Assembly: GCF_019049105.1 (NCBI RefSeq)
Contig: NZ_JAHQZR010000013.1
Location: 1 to 64,000 of the forward strand
Direction: 5' to 3'
Length of the DNA: 64,000 bases
Origin: Leucobacter chinensis
GTDB lineage: Bacteria > Actinomycetota > Actinomycetes > Actinomycetales > Microbacteriaceae
Shown: piece by piece, positions 41,175 to 51,152 of the stretch
Position numbering within the stretch: position 1 is the stretch's first letter
Layout: every line of letters begins with the position of its first letter
Notes under the pieces: generated by a model
The model's input: only the letters and a program-made list of their open reading frames with translations
Databases searched by the model: none
Told to the model about the DNA's origin: nothing
Position numbers and translations under genes: made by a program

Positions 41175-42566
41175 ATGCTGGAACGTTCTCGAGAAGTCAT
41201 AACCGGTGCAGAGATCAACCTTGAGTCTAATGTCAGGGCTTGCGAGGGGCTCGACAGCCGTACTGAACTTGACACACTCACCGCTCGAGCCCAGGCTGGT
41301 GACCAGGATGCGGTGGCTAAGGTCGTTGAGTTCCTTATTTCCGAGACTCGGCCGATGGCATTTCACCTGGCGAACGGCATTATGGACCCAGAAGATCTGC
41401 AGGGTGAGGCGATTGAGAACCTTCTTCATCTGTGGGGCCGTGGCAAGGGGCCATCTTATGGTGCTGCAGGTTATCTTATTCGGTCAATGCGCAACAGATG
41501 TATTGACGAACTGCGCTCGCCGCGTTCAAGAACCGAGAACTTCGATGCCGATATAGAGATCATAGACTTCGATGCAAGAATCGACGACATCGACCTTCAT
41601 CGGGAATTTGCTTGGGTGCGTCGAGCATTGCAAACCCTGCCTGCTGACCACCAGCATGTGCTGAAAGAAATTCATGCGGCGGGCCGCAAACCGGCGGATG
41701 TCGCAGCCGATCTTGGAAGATCGGCTGACGGCGTGTACTCTCTGCACCGCCGTGCAAAGATCTCGTTAAAGCGGGCACTCCTTGTCGAGATCTTAACGGA
41801 GGATGCTCCCGACCACTGTCTTGAAGCGCTTCGAGAGCTGCCAATCCGTGTTGCAGATACGCCAGAAGAGACGAAATGGGAGGGTGTAGGCCATCGCCAC
41901 TTCGAGACGTGTCAACGCTGTCGCAAACAGTGGAAGAGGTTTGGAACGATTGGCTCAGCTCTCGGTATTGGTGGGCTTATCGCTATTGGTGCGAACTTGT
42001 TTGAGGCTGCTCCAGCCGTCGCGGCTGCGGCACCGGAAGATTCCACGAGGGTGCAAGAAAAAACCGGGCCTGACAGCACTCTCGAGGAGGCGAGACCGCG
42101 AACACACCGTATTGTCGCATCAAGCATCGCGGCAGGTCTTGCCTTCGGGATTCCGGGAGGCTATCTCGCATGCCAGACGAATCATGTGGAGGGGAGTGTT
42201 GATTCACCTGGAACAATCATTGTCACGCTCTCGCAAGATGAACGACTTCACGTCGAATATCAACTCGACATCGTTGATGATGAGTGGCGGCAAGATGACT
42301 TTGTGTTGGATTATCCGAAGGGCCTGCAATTTATTGATGCCTCAGCTGAGATGGACTGTACCGACATCGAACAACAAGTCAGATGCTCCGATCCTGGAGA
42401 GAGGCCCATTGTTGCATCACTTGAGTTCGAGGGCTCCGCACTTCCTACCGATCAGATCATCCTCACGGTGACCGCATCAACAGACACACAAACTTTTCAC
42501 GGTTCGGCATCAGCGGCCATGCCGGCGCCGTTCCACGCAGTTTCGACGCGAGCGGATGTGCGCTAG
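41175..42566 (+). CDS. ECF-type sigma factor fused to a membrane anti-sigma-like region
   Basis: 463 residues from ATG 41175 (GAAGGGG upstream); an in-frame start at 41085 adds 30 residues without support. Sigma region 2 lies at about 30-110 (DPEDLQGEAIENLLHLWGRG; YLIRSMRNRCIDELR), region 4 at about 145-200 (LQTLPADHQHVLKEIHAAG; GRSADGVYSLHRRAK). Then a zinc-finger-like GHRHFETCQRC (near 236-246), two helices (about 256-285 and 312-335) and a 125-residue outside domain with Cys pairs and beta-rich sequence. This is a sigma factor carrying its own anti-sigma and sensor, like the fused ECF groups known in actinobacteria. Probably controls the downstream pilus genes (inference from position). 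Confidence 0.8.
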   Translation: MLERSREVITGAEINLESNVRACEGLDSRTELDTLTARAQAGDQDAVAKVVEFLISETRPMAFHLANGIMDPEDLQGEAIENLLHLWGRGKGPSYGAAGYLIRSMRNRCIDELRSPRSRTENFDADIEIIDFDARIDDIDLHREFAWVRRALQTLPADHQHVLKEIHAAGRKPADVAADLGRSADGVYSLHRRAKISLKRALLVEILTEDAPDHCLEALRELPIRVADTPEETKWEGVGHRHFETCQRCRKQWKRFGTIGSALGIGGLIAIGANLFEAAPAVAAAAPEDSTRVQEKTGPDSTLEEARPRTHRIVASSIAAGLAFGIPGGYLACQTNHVEGSVDSPGTIIVTLSQDERLHVEYQLDIVDDEWRQDDFVLDYPKGLQFIDASAEMDCTDIEQQVRCSDPGERPIVASLEFEGSALPTDQIILTVTASTDTQTFHGSASAAMPAPFHAVSTRADVR

Positions 42567-42672
42567 GTAGAGTGAGTGTTCAGGAACGCTCTAGTTTACA
42601 GTAGCGGTACAAGCGTGTGCGTGGCTTGTGAATCAAGAACGAATGTGGGGCTCAGGAAAGGGGGAGCCGGTC

Positions 42673-45102
42673 ATGCATTGGTGGCACCCGAACCGGCAGA
42701 AAACTGAACAGGGGATGCTCGTGTATCGAGAACGATTCGAAGATACCTGGAGCAACCTGCCTCCGCTGACAGTATTGGCGGCTCTTCCAGGCTGGGGTAA
42801 GAGCGTGTGGATCGCTCAGTGTCTCGCCTATCTCGCGTTATGCGATATTTCGCTATCTGTAACGCGTGTGCGTAATCTGCAAGAGCTGGAGGGCCTATGT
42901 CGCGATACGGTCACCGCTGACCGCCTTATCTCATGGGATGCTGAGCAGCCCAGTGACGAAGATTGGGAGGGGATTGCCCGGTTCCTTCAAACGCAGCCTG
43001 CGGTGCGACTGATCGTGACAACACTCGACGAACCGCCGCGTGATGCGCTAACCGAAGAAACACTTGTGCTCAGGGAGGGTGACCTTGCGTTTTCTGAAGA
43101 GGAACTCGAAGGACTCGAGCGTCTGCTCACCGACGAAGGCATGCTCTTCGATCTCACTCTGAGAAGTGGATCAGTGCTCGGTTGTCCGTATCTCGTCGGG
43201 CAGCGTATTCGAGGGCTACGCGCTCATGCTCACACAGGGGTATGGAAAGCCGCAAACGATGGTGACGTATTGTTACTCCATGCTCACCTCTGGTCGCGCA
43301 TGAAGCGGCTCGACGTGGCGCACACGCAGATTGCGAAACTTTTCGATACTTTATCGGCCCTGCGCACGATCCCTTTCGATATCGTCGAAACGCTGACCGA
43401 GTCTCCCGAAATCTCGCTGATTTTCTGGGAGAGGCTTCAGCATGTGCCGCTGTTTGAGAGCGGCACTGACGATGAAGGGCGTTGCAAAAAACTTACCTGG
43501 AAACCCGCAGCGTGGAATGCATTCACAGCGAGTGAACTGCTGGCGGATACTCGGCAGCGGCTCAGGCAAGGACTCGAACGCATTACAGAAACCGGGCGCA
43601 TTGCTGCTCGCCTGCTATACCTCCTTGAACTGGATGAGCTAGCTACTGCCGAACATCTTGTGCGCAGCGAATACCGCTGGTTTCTTGTGTATATTGATGT
43701 TGAGACAGCGAATGCGCTTGAGCAGCTCTCGTCTATTTCTGCCCGCAGAGAGCCTGCGCTCACACTCATACGCACGGAAATGCGTTTGCGCAGGCAGGGC
43801 TTTTCAGTTCAGCTTCGAGCCGATGCTGAAGAAGCCTGGCGTTCACTTGCTTCTCAAACGGGTTTAACTGTGCAGACGGAGCTTGAGCGCGCTGGGCTTC
43901 TCGCTTATGCGGCAGCGTTAGCGGGCCTTAGGGCTCATGTGTTGAGGGCAATTGTGCACGTACAGGAGCTCGTTAATGAAGCTGAATTTGTGTCCGAAAA
44001 TGGTGATTCCCGTGACCGAGTGCGTGCCATCGGGGCGTTGTATCTTGCGTACTGATCGGCTCTGCAAACCGATCACCATGCACGCGCGCTCACCCTTGCC
44101 GCACGGATGAGTGACTGGAGCATGCCCACCGATCTTCTCTACATGATGGAGCGTGTGAGTCTCACCACCGAAATGGATCTCGCTGGGCTGAGGTCTATGA
44201 CGCCTAATCTTTTTGAACGCATCGAGAGTAACCATAGTCAGGCTGAGGCGTTGCTTCATCTTGAGAATGGAAAGCTTTATGAGGCGATTGAGTTCATGAC
44301 ACCGCTTCTTGCGCGCGACGAACCGACGATGTCGCGGTCGGCGATTGATGCGCTCGTCATTCTGGTTCAGGCTCTCGCGGAGCCAGAGGCTCTTAAAAGG
44401 CACGTGATTGAAGCTACTCTGCAACGTAGCGCTGAGCTGTGGCAGGATGGGGAGCCGAGCGGTTTCGTGCTTTGGGCGTCGATGGTAGCGTTCGTCGCTC
44501 AGGGAAACCTCGTGGCAGCGACACGGTGGCGCGAACACGCTGCTGGGCGTTCAGATGAGTTTGGGCTGCTCGCACGGGCTACTTTTGAACTCGGATTCGG
44601 TGATGCTACACGCGTGCACGAGGTGCTGGTGCACTACCCGAAAGATGCATTTGTGCGACTCACTCATGTCGCCAGCGTACTTCGCGCCGTCGCGTGGCTG
44701 TACAGGGAAAATGAGGAGCGGGCACTCCTTGAGATTGAGGCGATCTGGAGAGAGCATACGGCTCCCAAACTCATGTTTTTTGCGCTCCTCTTTGCCTCGA
44801 CTGAACTCGTTGAGTGTCTGCTTGACGCGTCTGAGAAGTACTCGTGGCGCCTCGCTGAGGTTATTGATCGCGCCCGCGGTATGCGGTTGCCGCTCATGCG
44901 GGCTCAACGGTACCCGCTGACCGAGAGCGAGTGTGCAGTACTGAGAGGTATTTACGATGGGCTCACGAATCAGGCTATTGCTGAGGAGCGCTTCGTCACC
45001 CTGGGTACCGTTCGCAGTCAGATCAAGTCAATCTATCGAAAGCTCAACGTCTCGGGACGCGAAGAAGCGATTGCCGTGGCGCTTCGGCGCGAACTGCTGT
45101 AA
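42673..45102 (+). pseudogene. LuxR-type regulator (MalT/LAL-like) interrupted by an in-frame TGA
   Basis: ATG 42673 follows AAAGGGGGAG; in-frame GTG 42628 is weaker. The N-terminus has a P-loop-like LAALPGWGKSVWIAQCL, then a helical repeat region. The frame ends at TGA 44053-44055, but the codons directly after it continue in the same frame without a start or ribosome site (SALQTDHHARALTLAARMSD), and run to 45102 with a LuxR HTH at the end (LTESECAVLRGIYDGLTNQA; TLGTVRSQIKSIYRKLNVSG). Read through, the protein is about 808 residues, normal for LAL regulators. One nonsense change (or sequencing error) has split the ATPase/sensor part from its DNA-binding domain. Confidence 0.8.
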
Positions 45103-45172
45103 CTTCGTGGTTTCGTCACGTCTGGTCCGACCCTCTGACATGTAGCAACGTGTGATCAGTTTTCGTATTTCA

Positions 45173-45181
45173 GGGGGGGGG
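45173..45181 (+). repeat. G9 homopolymer between regulator and second sigma gene
   Basis: Nine consecutive G, 133 bases before ATG 45315 and 70 after the LuxR stop. In an upstream non-coding region such tracts can slip and change promoter spacing. No promoter elements are clear in 45103-45314. Confidence 0.7.
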
Positions 45182-45314
45182 ATGCGGCGGGGTGAAAAAA
45201 CGCCCCTCAGCTAATCGATAGTCTGTTTCGCTCCTATGGTGAGTTCAGGAAACCGCGATTCTCGCGGGACTGGAACTAGGGAATGAAATATTGGGCAATT
45301 TCGGGGAGCCAAGA

Positions 45315-45866
45315 ATGCGGCTTTTCACGAACGATCTGCTGAACGATCTGCTGAGGACTGCGTACTTTCTTGGTGGAACTGGCCTGGAGGGAGAGGACCT
45401 TCTTTCAGAGGCCTTGCTTCGACTCTTTCGGGCTTGGGCTCGAGGTAGAGGGCCAGAGCCGGAGGCTATTGCGCCCTACGTCGTAGGCACTATGCGTAAC
45501 CTGCGCATAGATATTCTTCGTTCTGCTCGTATGAAGTGGCAGCATGTTGCACTCGACAATGATGTGCCAGCGGATGCCTCCATTGAGGAACATGTTGTGC
45601 AAGTCGAGGAGAGCCAAAGAATGCGGTCGCTATTCAATGAGCTCTCTGCCCCTTACCAAGAAGTCCTGATGGCAATGCATGTCGATGGCATAAAACCAGC
45701 AGTGCTAGCAGAAGCCTGGGGCACGACATCCAACGCTGTTTCGCTGCGAGCATCCCGAGCTCGCCGTCAGCTGCGAGACAAGTTACGGTGCTCGCTGTGT
45801 GACCGCTATGCAAAGGGCGAACACGCGTGCCTGGCCTCGGAGGAGTCAGTAAATCGAGCAGCTTGA
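45315..45866 (+). CDS. Small ECF-type sigma factor
   Basis: 183 residues from ATG 45315 (GGGGAG upstream; TTG 45291 possible). Region 2: GEDLLSEALLRLFRAWARGR and YVVGTMRNLRIDILRSAR. Region 4: NELSAPYQEVLMAMHVDG and WGTTSNAVSLRASRARRQLR. The C-terminus has CSLCDRYAKGEHAC, a Cys/His cluster where the first sigma protein continues into its anti-sigma part. It looks like a shortened relative of the 41175 protein (RGPEPEAIAPYVVGTMRN compares with KGPSYGAAGYLIRSMRN). It sits directly before the pilin operon. Confidence 0.82.
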   Translation: MRLFTNDLLNDLLRTAYFLGGTGLEGEDLLSEALLRLFRAWARGRGPEPEAIAPYVVGTMRNLRIDILRSARMKWQHVALDNDVPADASIEEHVVQVEESQRMRSLFNELSAPYQEVLMAMHVDGIKPAVLAEAWGTTSNAVSLRASRARRQLRDKLRCSLCDRYAKGEHACLASEESVNRAA

Positions 45867-46081
45867 GTGCTGCAAGCGATTACGGCATGCCTGCTGCTGT
45901 CTCGTGTGACAGGTTTTTGGTGGCCTCTCGTTGTTAGTAATTGAAGGCTTCAATTGCGGCTTACAAACACTGGTTGCGGTTCACCCGAGATTTGCGGCGC
46001 AAGGTTTTAGGCATAGGGCAAGGGTGTGAAATGCGACAGGGAAACATGCAAGGTTCTAGCGATGTGTGGAGGGAAGACAAC

Positions 46082-49000
46082 GTGAAACAAACACTTGGAC
46101 TTCGACTGCAAGGGCGGTTCGGTCGGGGATGGGCCGGATTCGTTGCGGGTATTTTAACAATTCTGCTCTTGGTTCCAGTCTTTGCTGATTCGACTGCCTT
46201 CGCGGTAGAACCTGAGAGCGCTCACGTTGAAACCGAGTCCTTGGAGGCCGAAACGGTAGATGAAGGTCAGTCTGAGGCAATGGCGTCGCCTGAAGACGAA
46301 CCAGATGTTGAAGAAGGAGTTGCGAAACCAGAAGAGGCTGATGCAGATAAGGTACCGCTGGAAGAGCCAGAGCATGATTCATTGCCTGAGCTTCAGAATG
46401 AAGAGCCTGTAGAGCAGGTCTTCGAGCTGAGAGCTACCACTACGCCTCTCCCAGAAACGACGCAGCTCCAGCAATATGTCGGCATCGCTACAGGTACGAG
46501 CAACCCTTCGATCAATACCCAGTCAAACAACTACCTCGGTCGAAACGCTCAGGCGAAATCTGCTACCGGGGCTGCACCTACCTTCACTGGCATCGACTGG
46601 AGTGGCAACTTAACCAGTATTCAGACCGCGGGGAAGAGTTGGAGCTCTGATGCCACAGAGGTATACGCGGAGCGGGGCTATGTGTCGAGGGCGAGCAACC
46701 CAAACAATAATGTGAGTTCGAGTACCAAGTACTATCCGGGCGGAAGCAAAGCGGGTAACACCTTTTCGAGTACTTCTGGTCGTGGGTACGTACAGGACGT
46801 CGCGGCCATGAACACTCTTCAGAGCGAACTCGCAGGTATGCGTTCAAGTATGTGCAACGCGGAGACTGAAGCAACAGGCGTGCTTCCAAACGGCGACATC
46901 AAAGGCATGCGCACCATTAACGTTGATCAGTACGACATAAATGGAGACGGCATCGCAATCATTGAGGTCGGTAAGAAAGGCACCGATAGTCAACTCGATG
47001 GGGCGACCTTGATCATTGAAGGGTCGGGCAACGTTCTTCCTGTTTTCCGTGTTGCCGACGGTATTCACTTTAAAGCGAATAATTCGAGCGTGTTACTCGG
47101 AACGACTTTGGGGCAAGCCCTGTCGACGCGCACGTCACCGGATGACGGCTCACCGAACGAGGCAGGAGCAGTTTTTGTCAAATGTAATTCTGGCGGTAAA
47201 AATTTTGACTTCAGCAATGCTCACGTAAACGGAATCGCGTTTTGGGATTTGACTAGTGGTAATTCTCCCGCCATGCAGCTCAGCAATGTGACCGGTTGCG
47301 GCCAGTTCGTGGCGCCAAAGCACGAATGGTCGAATGTCGAACTCACACGCTGCGCGATTGGGGTAGCCAGTTCAGAAGCTCAAACGACAAAAATTATTGT
47401 ACGCGTCTCAGGAGACAGGACGCCCGGGCAAGAAGGTGCTGGCACCCCTGTCGAAGGTGTGCAACTACGCTTAGCGCCGCAGAAGGTCGGGAACTCCGTC
47501 GATCAGTGGGCGAATTATGATTGGGCAACGTGTACTTCGAACGCTGCAGGTGATTGTGTATTTGAGGTTCCTCTGAAGAGTTCCGGAATCACAGATGCTT
47601 CTGGAATGGCAAGCAATCAAAGGCCGTGGGTTGTCGGGGTGTCCGCGCCCGAGGGATGGTCAATGTTTGAAGCCTGGACTAACGGGAACAGAATCGGCAA
47701 CGAATATGTGTATGGATTCCAGGTAGACGCCAGTCTTTCGGGCGGCCAAGTCATCCGCTCCAACGACCCCACGAACACCGATTTTATGCGAACGACTCGA
47801 ACGGCAGATTATGCCAGCCGTGAAGACAAAGACCAGTCATCGTCAAACTATGATCAAAACTTTGGGTGGCCGTCATTCGGCCAATGGGCTGTACTTCGCG
47901 ACAATCCTGTTGCAGACCAAATGTGTGGGGCTGACGTAGCGATACTTATGGACTTGTCGTCATCCATTGGCAGTGCACTTCCGAAAGCCAAGGCCGCTTT
48001 GGATGTGACTGTGGATGCATATGTGGGAACGCCGAGTAATCTCGCGTTATTCACTTTCTCGCAGAAAAGTCCGTCAACTGGTAGCAGTTCTAGCCAGAAG
48101 ACTCAAAATTATCCTGAACTGAGGGCAGTGCGCACAAGCAGTCAGGCGAATCAGTTCAAACAATTGTATAAAAGCTGGACTCTCGGAAGTGGTACTAACT
48201 GGGATGCGGGTCTACATGCTGTAGCGACTGCTGAGCAACAGTATGACACTCTTATCGTGATAACTGATGGTGACCCCACAGCTTATGGAACTCCCGGTTT
48301 TGAAGGGACGTCCGTTTCTAACCCCCGGCTTAAAGATGTTGAGGCGGCAATTTTTTCAGCCAACCTCCTCAAAGGTAAAGGTACTAGGATTGTCAACTTT
48401 ATGGTCGGCGATTATGTAAAGCCAAGCTCTCATAATCTCAATGTTCCTTTGATCTCAGGCCCCGTGCAAAATGAAGACTGGTTCGTTTCGTCAAACTACG
48501 ACCAGGCGGCTCAGCAGCTGGCTAAATTTGCTAAGAACAGCTGTCAGGGAACTGTAGAAGTTACGAAGCGTGTTGTCGATGCGCAACGATATTCAGTCGG
48601 GATGACACAGACTCAACTCGACGCAATCTCTGAACCCGCTGCGGGGTGGGAGCTTAGTGCTACACCTACGGCCCCATTGACGATCCCGGCAGGGGCTGAA
48701 GAGCAAGAGACAAAACACAACGGCAAAGCACTCTTTCCGGTGAAGTTCACTGATCCGGCAACGTCGGGAGACATCACGATAAGGGAAACGCAAAAGGACG
48801 GATATTCAATTGTTCCGGTGAATGGTAAGAACCTTGCTTGTGTGGAAGCGAACGACGGAGTGCAAATCTCTGTGACAGATGTAGTTTCACAGAGTTCGCC
48901 TGGAGCTACCTTCACCGCACGAGACGGCGTAGCCATTGAGTGCACTCTGTACAACCTGGAGGAGCAAACAGACCCGATGAATGGAGAAGTCTCGTGGAAG

Positions 49001-49453
49001 AAGACGGGCGAGCACGCATCATCATCTGAAGACGTTGATCTGCTCGCCGGTTCTGAATGGTTACTCGAAGGCCCGAATGGCTACGAACAGGTCGTTCTCG
49101 ACTGCGTGACCGCGACAGCAGAAGAATGCGAGAACGCGATCGACAATGATCATCGTGAGGGGCACTTTAATATCAAGCAGCTCGCTTGGGGTGACTATAC
49201 CCTTACCGAGACAAAGGCTCCGGCCGGATACATCAAGCTCGACGAATCGTTGGAATTTACGCTCGATGAAGACAACCTCGTAATCGACCTTGGAAACATC
49301 CCGAACAAGCAACAACCCCCGCTGACGATTCCACTCACGGGCGGCATCGGGACTTTCTGGTTCATGCTCATTGGTGGCGGCCTCCTCGGGATATTACTCG
49401 TTGCTGCAAGTCATCGTATGCGTCAACGACGCACATCGTTGAACGCTATCTAG
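46082..49453 (+). CDS. VWA-domain tip pilin, LPXTG-type (SpaC-like)
   Basis: 1123 residues from GTG 46082 (GGAGGGA upstream); the frame opens earlier at 45941 but only this start gives a clean signal peptide (GWAGFVAGILTILLLVPVFA). After a long Glu-rich segment and a beta-rich region comes a von Willebrand A domain at about 612-800 with MIDAS residues DLSSS (from Asp618), a Thr in GSGTNWDAG and Asp in VITDGDP. SpaA/Cna-B-like domains follow, one with the isopeptide E-box YTLTETKAPAGYI. The C-terminus has the sorting motif IPLTG (near 1083), a helix and RMRQRR. A metal-dependent adhesin presented at the pilus tip by the sortase encoded downstream. Confidence 0.88.
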   Translation: MKQTLGLRLQGRFGRGWAGFVAGILTILLLVPVFADSTAFAVEPESAHVETESLEAETVDEGQSEAMASPEDEPDVEEGVAKPEEADADKVPLEEPEHDSLPELQNEEPVEQVFELRATTTPLPETTQLQQYVGIATGTSNPSINTQSNNYLGRNAQAKSATGAAPTFTGIDWSGNLTSIQTAGKSWSSDATEVYAERGYVSRASNPNNNVSSSTKYYPGGSKAGNTFSSTSGRGYVQDVAAMNTLQSELAGMRSSMCNAETEATGVLPNGDIKGMRTINVDQYDINGDGIAIIEVGKKGTDSQLDGATLIIEGSGNVLPVFRVADGIHFKANNSSVLLGTTLGQALSTRTSPDDGSPNEAGAVFVKCNSGGKNFDFSNAHVNGIAFWDLTSGNSPAMQLSNVTGCGQFVAPKHEWSNVELTRCAIGVASSEAQTTKIIVRVSGDRTPGQEGAGTPVEGVQLRLAPQKVGNSVDQWANYDWATCTSNAAGDCVFEVPLKSSGITDASGMASNQRPWVVGVSAPEGWSMFEAWTNGNRIGNEYVYGFQVDASLSGGQVIRSNDPTNTDFMRTTRTADYASREDKDQSSSNYDQNFGWPSFGQWAVLRDNPVADQMCGADVAILMDLSSSIGSALPKAKAALDVTVDAYVGTPSNLALFTFSQKSPSTGSSSSQKTQNYPELRAVRTSSQANQFKQLYKSWTLGSGTNWDAGLHAVATAEQQYDTLIVITDGDPTAYGTPGFEGTSVSNPRLKDVEAAIFSANLLKGKGTRIVNFMVGDYVKPSSHNLNVPLISGPVQNEDWFVSSNYDQAAQQLAKFAKNSCQGTVEVTKRVVDAQRYSVGMTQTQLDAISEPAAGWELSATPTAPLTIPAGAEEQETKHNGKALFPVKFTDPATSGDITIRETQKDGYSIVPVNGKNLACVEANDGVQISVTDVVSQSSPGATFTARDGVAIECTLYNLEEQTDPMNGEVSWKKTGEHASSSEDVDLLAGSEWLLEGPNGYEQVVLDCVTATAEECENAIDNDHREGHFNIKQLAWGDYTLTETKAPAGYIKLDESLEFTLDEDNLVIDLGNIPNKQQPPLTIPLTGGIGTFWFMLIGGGLLGILLVAASHRMRQRRTSLNAI

Positions 49454-49515
49454 CGGCAACCCCATACACCTCACAATCTCCTGCGACCCCCCGCAGAAGC
49501 AATGAAAGGAAAACC

Positions 49516-51075
49516 ATGACTGACACGATCAGAAATCGGCGCGGCCGAGTGATCGCGGCCACGGGTGCACTCGCGCTCGGATTTGCCGGCCTGTTCACCG
49601 GGTCAGCAGCCTTCGCTGCCCCGGCAAGCTACGGCAACATCGATGACAGCAAGACCGGTAGCATCATCATCAATAAACACGAACACCAGGGCGTTGGCGC
49701 GGTGAATGGAAAGCCCGATGGCGAGTCGGTGCCCACATCACCTGGCATTGAGGGTGTTGAGTTTACCGTTTATAAGGTCGAGGGTATCGACGTCAAAGAT
49801 GCTGAAGATTGGAACGCGCTCGAAGCACTGTCGCCAAACAACAACTGTTCTGTTGACGGATATGACATCACCGAGGTAGATACCGTCGTCACCGGTGAAA
49901 ATGGCAAGGTTACTGTGCCGAACCTCGAACTTGGGGCATACCTCGTCTGTGAGACTGACGCACCATCGACTGTTGTTGACCGTGCACTGCCGTTCATCGT
50001 CACCATCCCGCTTCCCTTTGAAAACGGTTGGCTTTACGACGTAAACGTGTTCCCGAAGAACGGCCTCAAAGCAGGAATCGCGAAGAAGAACCTGCCGCAA
50101 GAACAGCTGAAGGTTGGCTCGACCGTCAAGTTCGAGGTCGTAGCCGATGTTCCGACACTTGCAAAAGGCACCCACTGGGAGTACTTCCGCATCGTTGACC
50201 CAATGGACGCAAACCTTGAAGATATCAAGGCAGCAAACGTTACGCTCGGCGGCACCGCTCTCGCTGAGGGCACCGACTACAAAGTCGTTACCGTTGGGCA
50301 ACAGCTCATCGTACAGTTCACCGTTGCTGGCATGAAGAAGCTTGAAGCAGCAGCACCAAGCCAGGTTCGTGTCGAGTTCTCGGGCAAGATTAAGCAGGTT
50401 CCTGCTGACGGTGTCATCGCCAACTATGCCTTCACCGATACGAAGACCTACGTTGACCCGGACCCTGAAAACCCTGAAGAGCCTGAAGAACCGGAAGAGC
50501 CTGAAGAGCCTGTTGATCCCCCGACAGACCCCGAAGAAGTAACCCCCGATGTTTACAGCAACTGGGGCGACATCAAGGGTCTGAAATACACCGACGGCAA
50601 AGAGGGCGTCAAGACCTCACTCGCAGGCGCGACCTTTGCTGTTTACGCAGCAGCGGATCCCTATGCAGAAGAGTGCGTCGCAGATGTGACCGGTGAGCCC
50701 GTCGACACCGGGACGTCAGACGCAGCAGGTCTCATCCACTTTGAGGGTCTCTTTGTCTCGCAGGGCATCGAAGATGAAGAAGGAAACAAGGTCGACGAGC
50801 ACGACTACCGCTGCTACGTCATCGTCGAGACCGCAGCTCCCGCGGGCTACGTGCTTGACGAAACCCCGCGCCCCGTTAAGGTGAACATCGGCCAGACCAC
50901 CATTGTTGAAGGTGCCGGGTACGATGCCGAAATCAAGAACACCCAGCAGGAGGTGCCTGAACTGCCACTCACCGGTGGTACAGGCCAGCTCCTCGTGCTC
51001 GGTGGTGGCCTCGCGCTGATTGCACTCGCGATCGGTCTGTTTGCTGCACGCCGTCGCACACAGACGCAGGCATAA
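49516..51075 (+). CDS. Major (backbone) pilin, SpaA/FimA type
   Basis: 519 residues. Signal peptide to about residue 34 (cleavage after AFA). The pilin motif WLYDVNVFPKNG (near 170) holds the Lys that sortase uses to join subunits. D2-type isopeptide fimbrial domain in the middle, an acidic proline linker of PEEPEE repeats near 320-335, a Cna-B domain with the E-box YVIVETAAPAGYV (near 436), then LPLTG (near 483), a helix and RRRTQTQA. AAAGGA precedes the ATG; it begins 62 bases after the tip gene. Polymerised by the class C sortase. Confidence 0.94.
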   Translation: MTDTIRNRRGRVIAATGALALGFAGLFTGSAAFAAPASYGNIDDSKTGSIIINKHEHQGVGAVNGKPDGESVPTSPGIEGVEFTVYKVEGIDVKDAEDWNALEALSPNNNCSVDGYDITEVDTVVTGENGKVTVPNLELGAYLVCETDAPSTVVDRALPFIVTIPLPFENGWLYDVNVFPKNGLKAGIAKKNLPQEQLKVGSTVKFEVVADVPTLAKGTHWEYFRIVDPMDANLEDIKAANVTLGGTALAEGTDYKVVTVGQQLIVQFTVAGMKKLEAAAPSQVRVEFSGKIKQVPADGVIANYAFTDTKTYVDPDPENPEEPEEPEEPEEPVDPPTDPEEVTPDVYSNWGDIKGLKYTDGKEGVKTSLAGATFAVYAAADPYAEECVADVTGEPVDTGTSDAAGLIHFEGLFVSQGIEDEEGNKVDEHDYRCYVIVETAAPAGYVLDETPRPVKVNIGQTTIVEGAGYDAEIKNTQQEVPELPLTGGTGQLLVLGGGLALIALAIGLFAARRRTQTQA

Positions 51076-51094
51076 TCAGCCACTGATATACCAC

Positions 51095-51135
51095 GTGAAG
51101 CGGCGGGACACGGCACAGCCCTCCCGCCGCTTCAC
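51095..51135 (+). terminator. Attenuator-like hairpin between pilin and sortase
   Basis: Perfect 14-bp GC-rich stem (51095-51108 with 51122-51135), 13-base loop, no strong U-tract, ending 17 bases before the sortase ATG. It could reduce sortase expression relative to pilin or cap the pilin message. Confidence 0.65.
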
Positions 51136-51152
51136 CTATTGCTGAGAGACAC

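Noticed and set aside
45252-45265. GATTCTCGC match as the right attachment site of the tRNA-Thr element
   Set aside because: Nine bases are expected by chance in this length of sequence, and it lies inside the pilus island regulators.
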